From the NCBI GenBank assembly GCA_046758845.1, contig JBHIBA010000099.1, forward strand, positions 1 to 13,604: a stretch of DNA of 13,604 nt, given 5' to 3'. The first letter of the stretch is position 1. Every line of letters starts with the position of its first letter. Origin of the DNA: JBHIBA01 sp046758845. Lineage in GTDB: Bacteria; UBA8248; JACPRG01; G963555815. A program made the position numbers and the translations under genes. The notes beneath the pieces are model-generated. The model was given only the letters and a program-made list of their open reading frames with translations, ran no database searches and was not told where the DNA came from. Positions 12,902-13,604 of the stretch are shown here, one piece after another.

Positions 12902-13014
12902 TGGCGGCTTCATCTCCTTTTGAGGAGGGGTTGAGACAAATCCGGTTAGTCTTGAGCGCGGTTTTTCAAGAGCTGTTTGTGACATTAGGTCAGCTGAAGG
13001 GGAGCAGCATTTGA
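12901..13014 (+). CDS. Candidate small ORF bridging amidohydrolase and flavoprotein (37 aa)
   Basis: The ATG at 12901 shares one base with the amidohydrolase stop (TAATG). The frame ends at TGA 13012-13014, overlapping the TTG start of the flavoprotein (TTGA). The 37-residue product MAASSPFEEGLRQIRLVLSA... predicts a mostly amphipathic helix with Leu/Val/Phe spaced for one face. Both junctions are typical of translational coupling. It has no good independent ribosome site (GAGG directly abuts the ATG), so it would depend on the upstream gene. No family recognised; it could be spacer with a chance open frame. Confidence 0.42.
   Translation: MAASSPFEEGLRQIRLVLSAVFQELFVTLGQLKGSSI
12997..13004 (+). 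promoter_or_regulatory. Ribosome binding site supporting the TTG start of the flavoprotein
   Basis: AAGGGGAG lies 6 bases before TTG 13011. No ATG or GTG precedes the dinucleotide-binding motif in this frame at a comparable position, so the TTG start is favoured. Confidence 0.6.
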
Positions 13015-13604
13015 ATATTCACCGGATCTCTACCGATGTCCTTGTGGTTGGAAGCGGGGCGGCTGGACTGCGAGCCGCTCTGGAGGCACGAAGGGCCGGT
13101 GTCCGTGTTCTATTGGTTTCGAAGGGACGCACTGGTCTTGGCAATGTGACAGCCGTCGCGGGCGGTGGAATCGTGGCACCCTTTGGCCACGCGGATCCAC
13201 GAGACAACCCTGACGTCTATTTCGAGGATACGCTGGCCAGCGGCCGGGGTCTCTGTGACCCAGAGCTGGTGAGGATTTTCGTGAATGAGGCCTGTCGGGA
13301 GATCCTTCATCTGCAGCAACTGGGGCTGGCCTTTCGAATGGAGCCAGACGGGAGATTTGTCCAGTTATACCAGCCGGGACACTCGTTCCCTCGGGATTGT
13401 AAGGTCGCAGGTCCGAGTCGAACGGAGAGTTGGGTTCCGACGTTTGAAGGTGGACGCCTCTTGAGCATGAGCTTAAAGAAGGCTGCGGCACAAATTGGCG
13501 TCGAGTGTTTGGAACGGACGATTGTCTTTGATCTTTGTTCCGATAATTTAGGCATTGCCGGTGCGATCGGAGTCGACGAAACAATGAATCTCATCGTTAT
13601 CGAG
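13011..13604 (+). CDS. FAD-dependent oxidoreductase, fumarate reductase / aspartate oxidase type (3' end outside window)
   Basis: The frame stays open for 198 codons from TTG 13011 to the end of the window. The N-terminal Rossmann motif is DVLVVGSGAAGLRAALEARR (GxGxxG at residues 14-19). The family pattern then follows: VSKGRTGLGNVTAVAGGG, then DNPDVYFEDTLASGRGLCD, then PELVRIFVNEACREI, then LQQLGLAF. This is the FAD_binding_2 family, which includes fumarate reductase, succinate dehydrogenase flavoprotein and L-aspartate oxidase. The His that binds FAD covalently in membrane SDH/FRD is absent from the GLGNVTAVAGGG stretch, so FAD should be non-covalent. No signal peptide is visible. The catalytic and capping domains lie beyond the window, so the substrate cannot be set. 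Genes upstream suggest a catabolic role. Confidence 0.88.
   Translation, partial: MNIHRISTDVLVVGSGAAGLRAALEARRAGVRVLLVSKGRTGLGNVTAVAGGGIVAPFGHADPRDNPDVYFEDTLASGRGLCDPELVRIFVNEACREILHLQQLGLAFRMEPDGRFVQLYQPGHSFPRDCKVAGPSRTESWVPTFEGGRLLSMSLKKAAAQIGVECLERTIVFDLCSDNLGIAGAIGVDETMNLIVIE

Overview
The window is high-GC bacterial DNA with every supported gene on the + strand. Many products carry Sec-type signal peptides, and there is a tetrahaem c-type cytochrome plus a CcdA-type thiol transporter, so the source is a respiring bacterium that matures cytochrome c outside the cytoplasm. A probable selenocysteine codon suggests it can make selenoproteins. The sequence alone does not fix the lineage; an uncultured, deep-branching Gram-negative-type phylum (for example NC10/Rokubacteria-, Acidobacteriota- or Desulfobacterota-like) would fit, but that is a guess.

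Region 1 (1-3731) is a periplasmic redox block. It holds a 5'-truncated tetrahaem cytochrome c, a CcdA-like six-helix membrane protein, an exported metallo-beta-lactamase-fold hydrolase, a doubtful small ORF, and a thioredoxin/TlpA-like protein. The last is split by an in-frame UGA exactly where the second Cys of a CxxC motif is expected (C-P-V-UGA). The reading frame continues intact for another 108 sense codons through a recognisable thioredoxin-fold C-terminus. A GC-rich hairpin with a G-rich apical loop begins 14 nt after the UGA, as expected for a bacterial SECIS. I read this as one 182-residue selenoprotein (CxxU), probably fed with electrons by the adjacent CcdA. It is the most interesting object in the window and would be annotated by default as two broken ORFs.

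Region 2 (3732-4734) is a 388-base stretch without a convincing gene, followed by a small two-helix membrane protein of unknown function.

Region 3 (4735-11197) looks like a three-gene unit behind a good sigma70-type promoter (TTGACA-17-TAGGAT). It encodes three secreted proteins that share a repeated ~25-30-residue helical module (D-I-x-x-L-x-x-x-G-F type). The first adds Sel1 repeats, a beta-sandwich-like region and a C-terminal beta domain. The second is a 1208-residue mosaic: modules, PsbP-like domain, trypsin-like serine protease, TPRs, more modules, Pro/Gly/Arg-rich linker, C-terminal beta domain. The third is almost only modules and is a paralogue of the N-terminus of the second (about 96 of 149 residues identical by hand alignment). 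Together they look like an undescribed envelope or extracellular assembly built on one adapter module.

Region 4 (11198-13604) has an AtzA/TrzN-type amidohydrolase that lacks the usual catalytic Glu, a 37-residue ORF overlapping both neighbours, and the start of a fumarate reductase/aspartate oxidase-type flavoprotein that runs off the window. Codon use here looks less GC-rich than in region 3, so this may be a separate, possibly acquired, catabolic operon.
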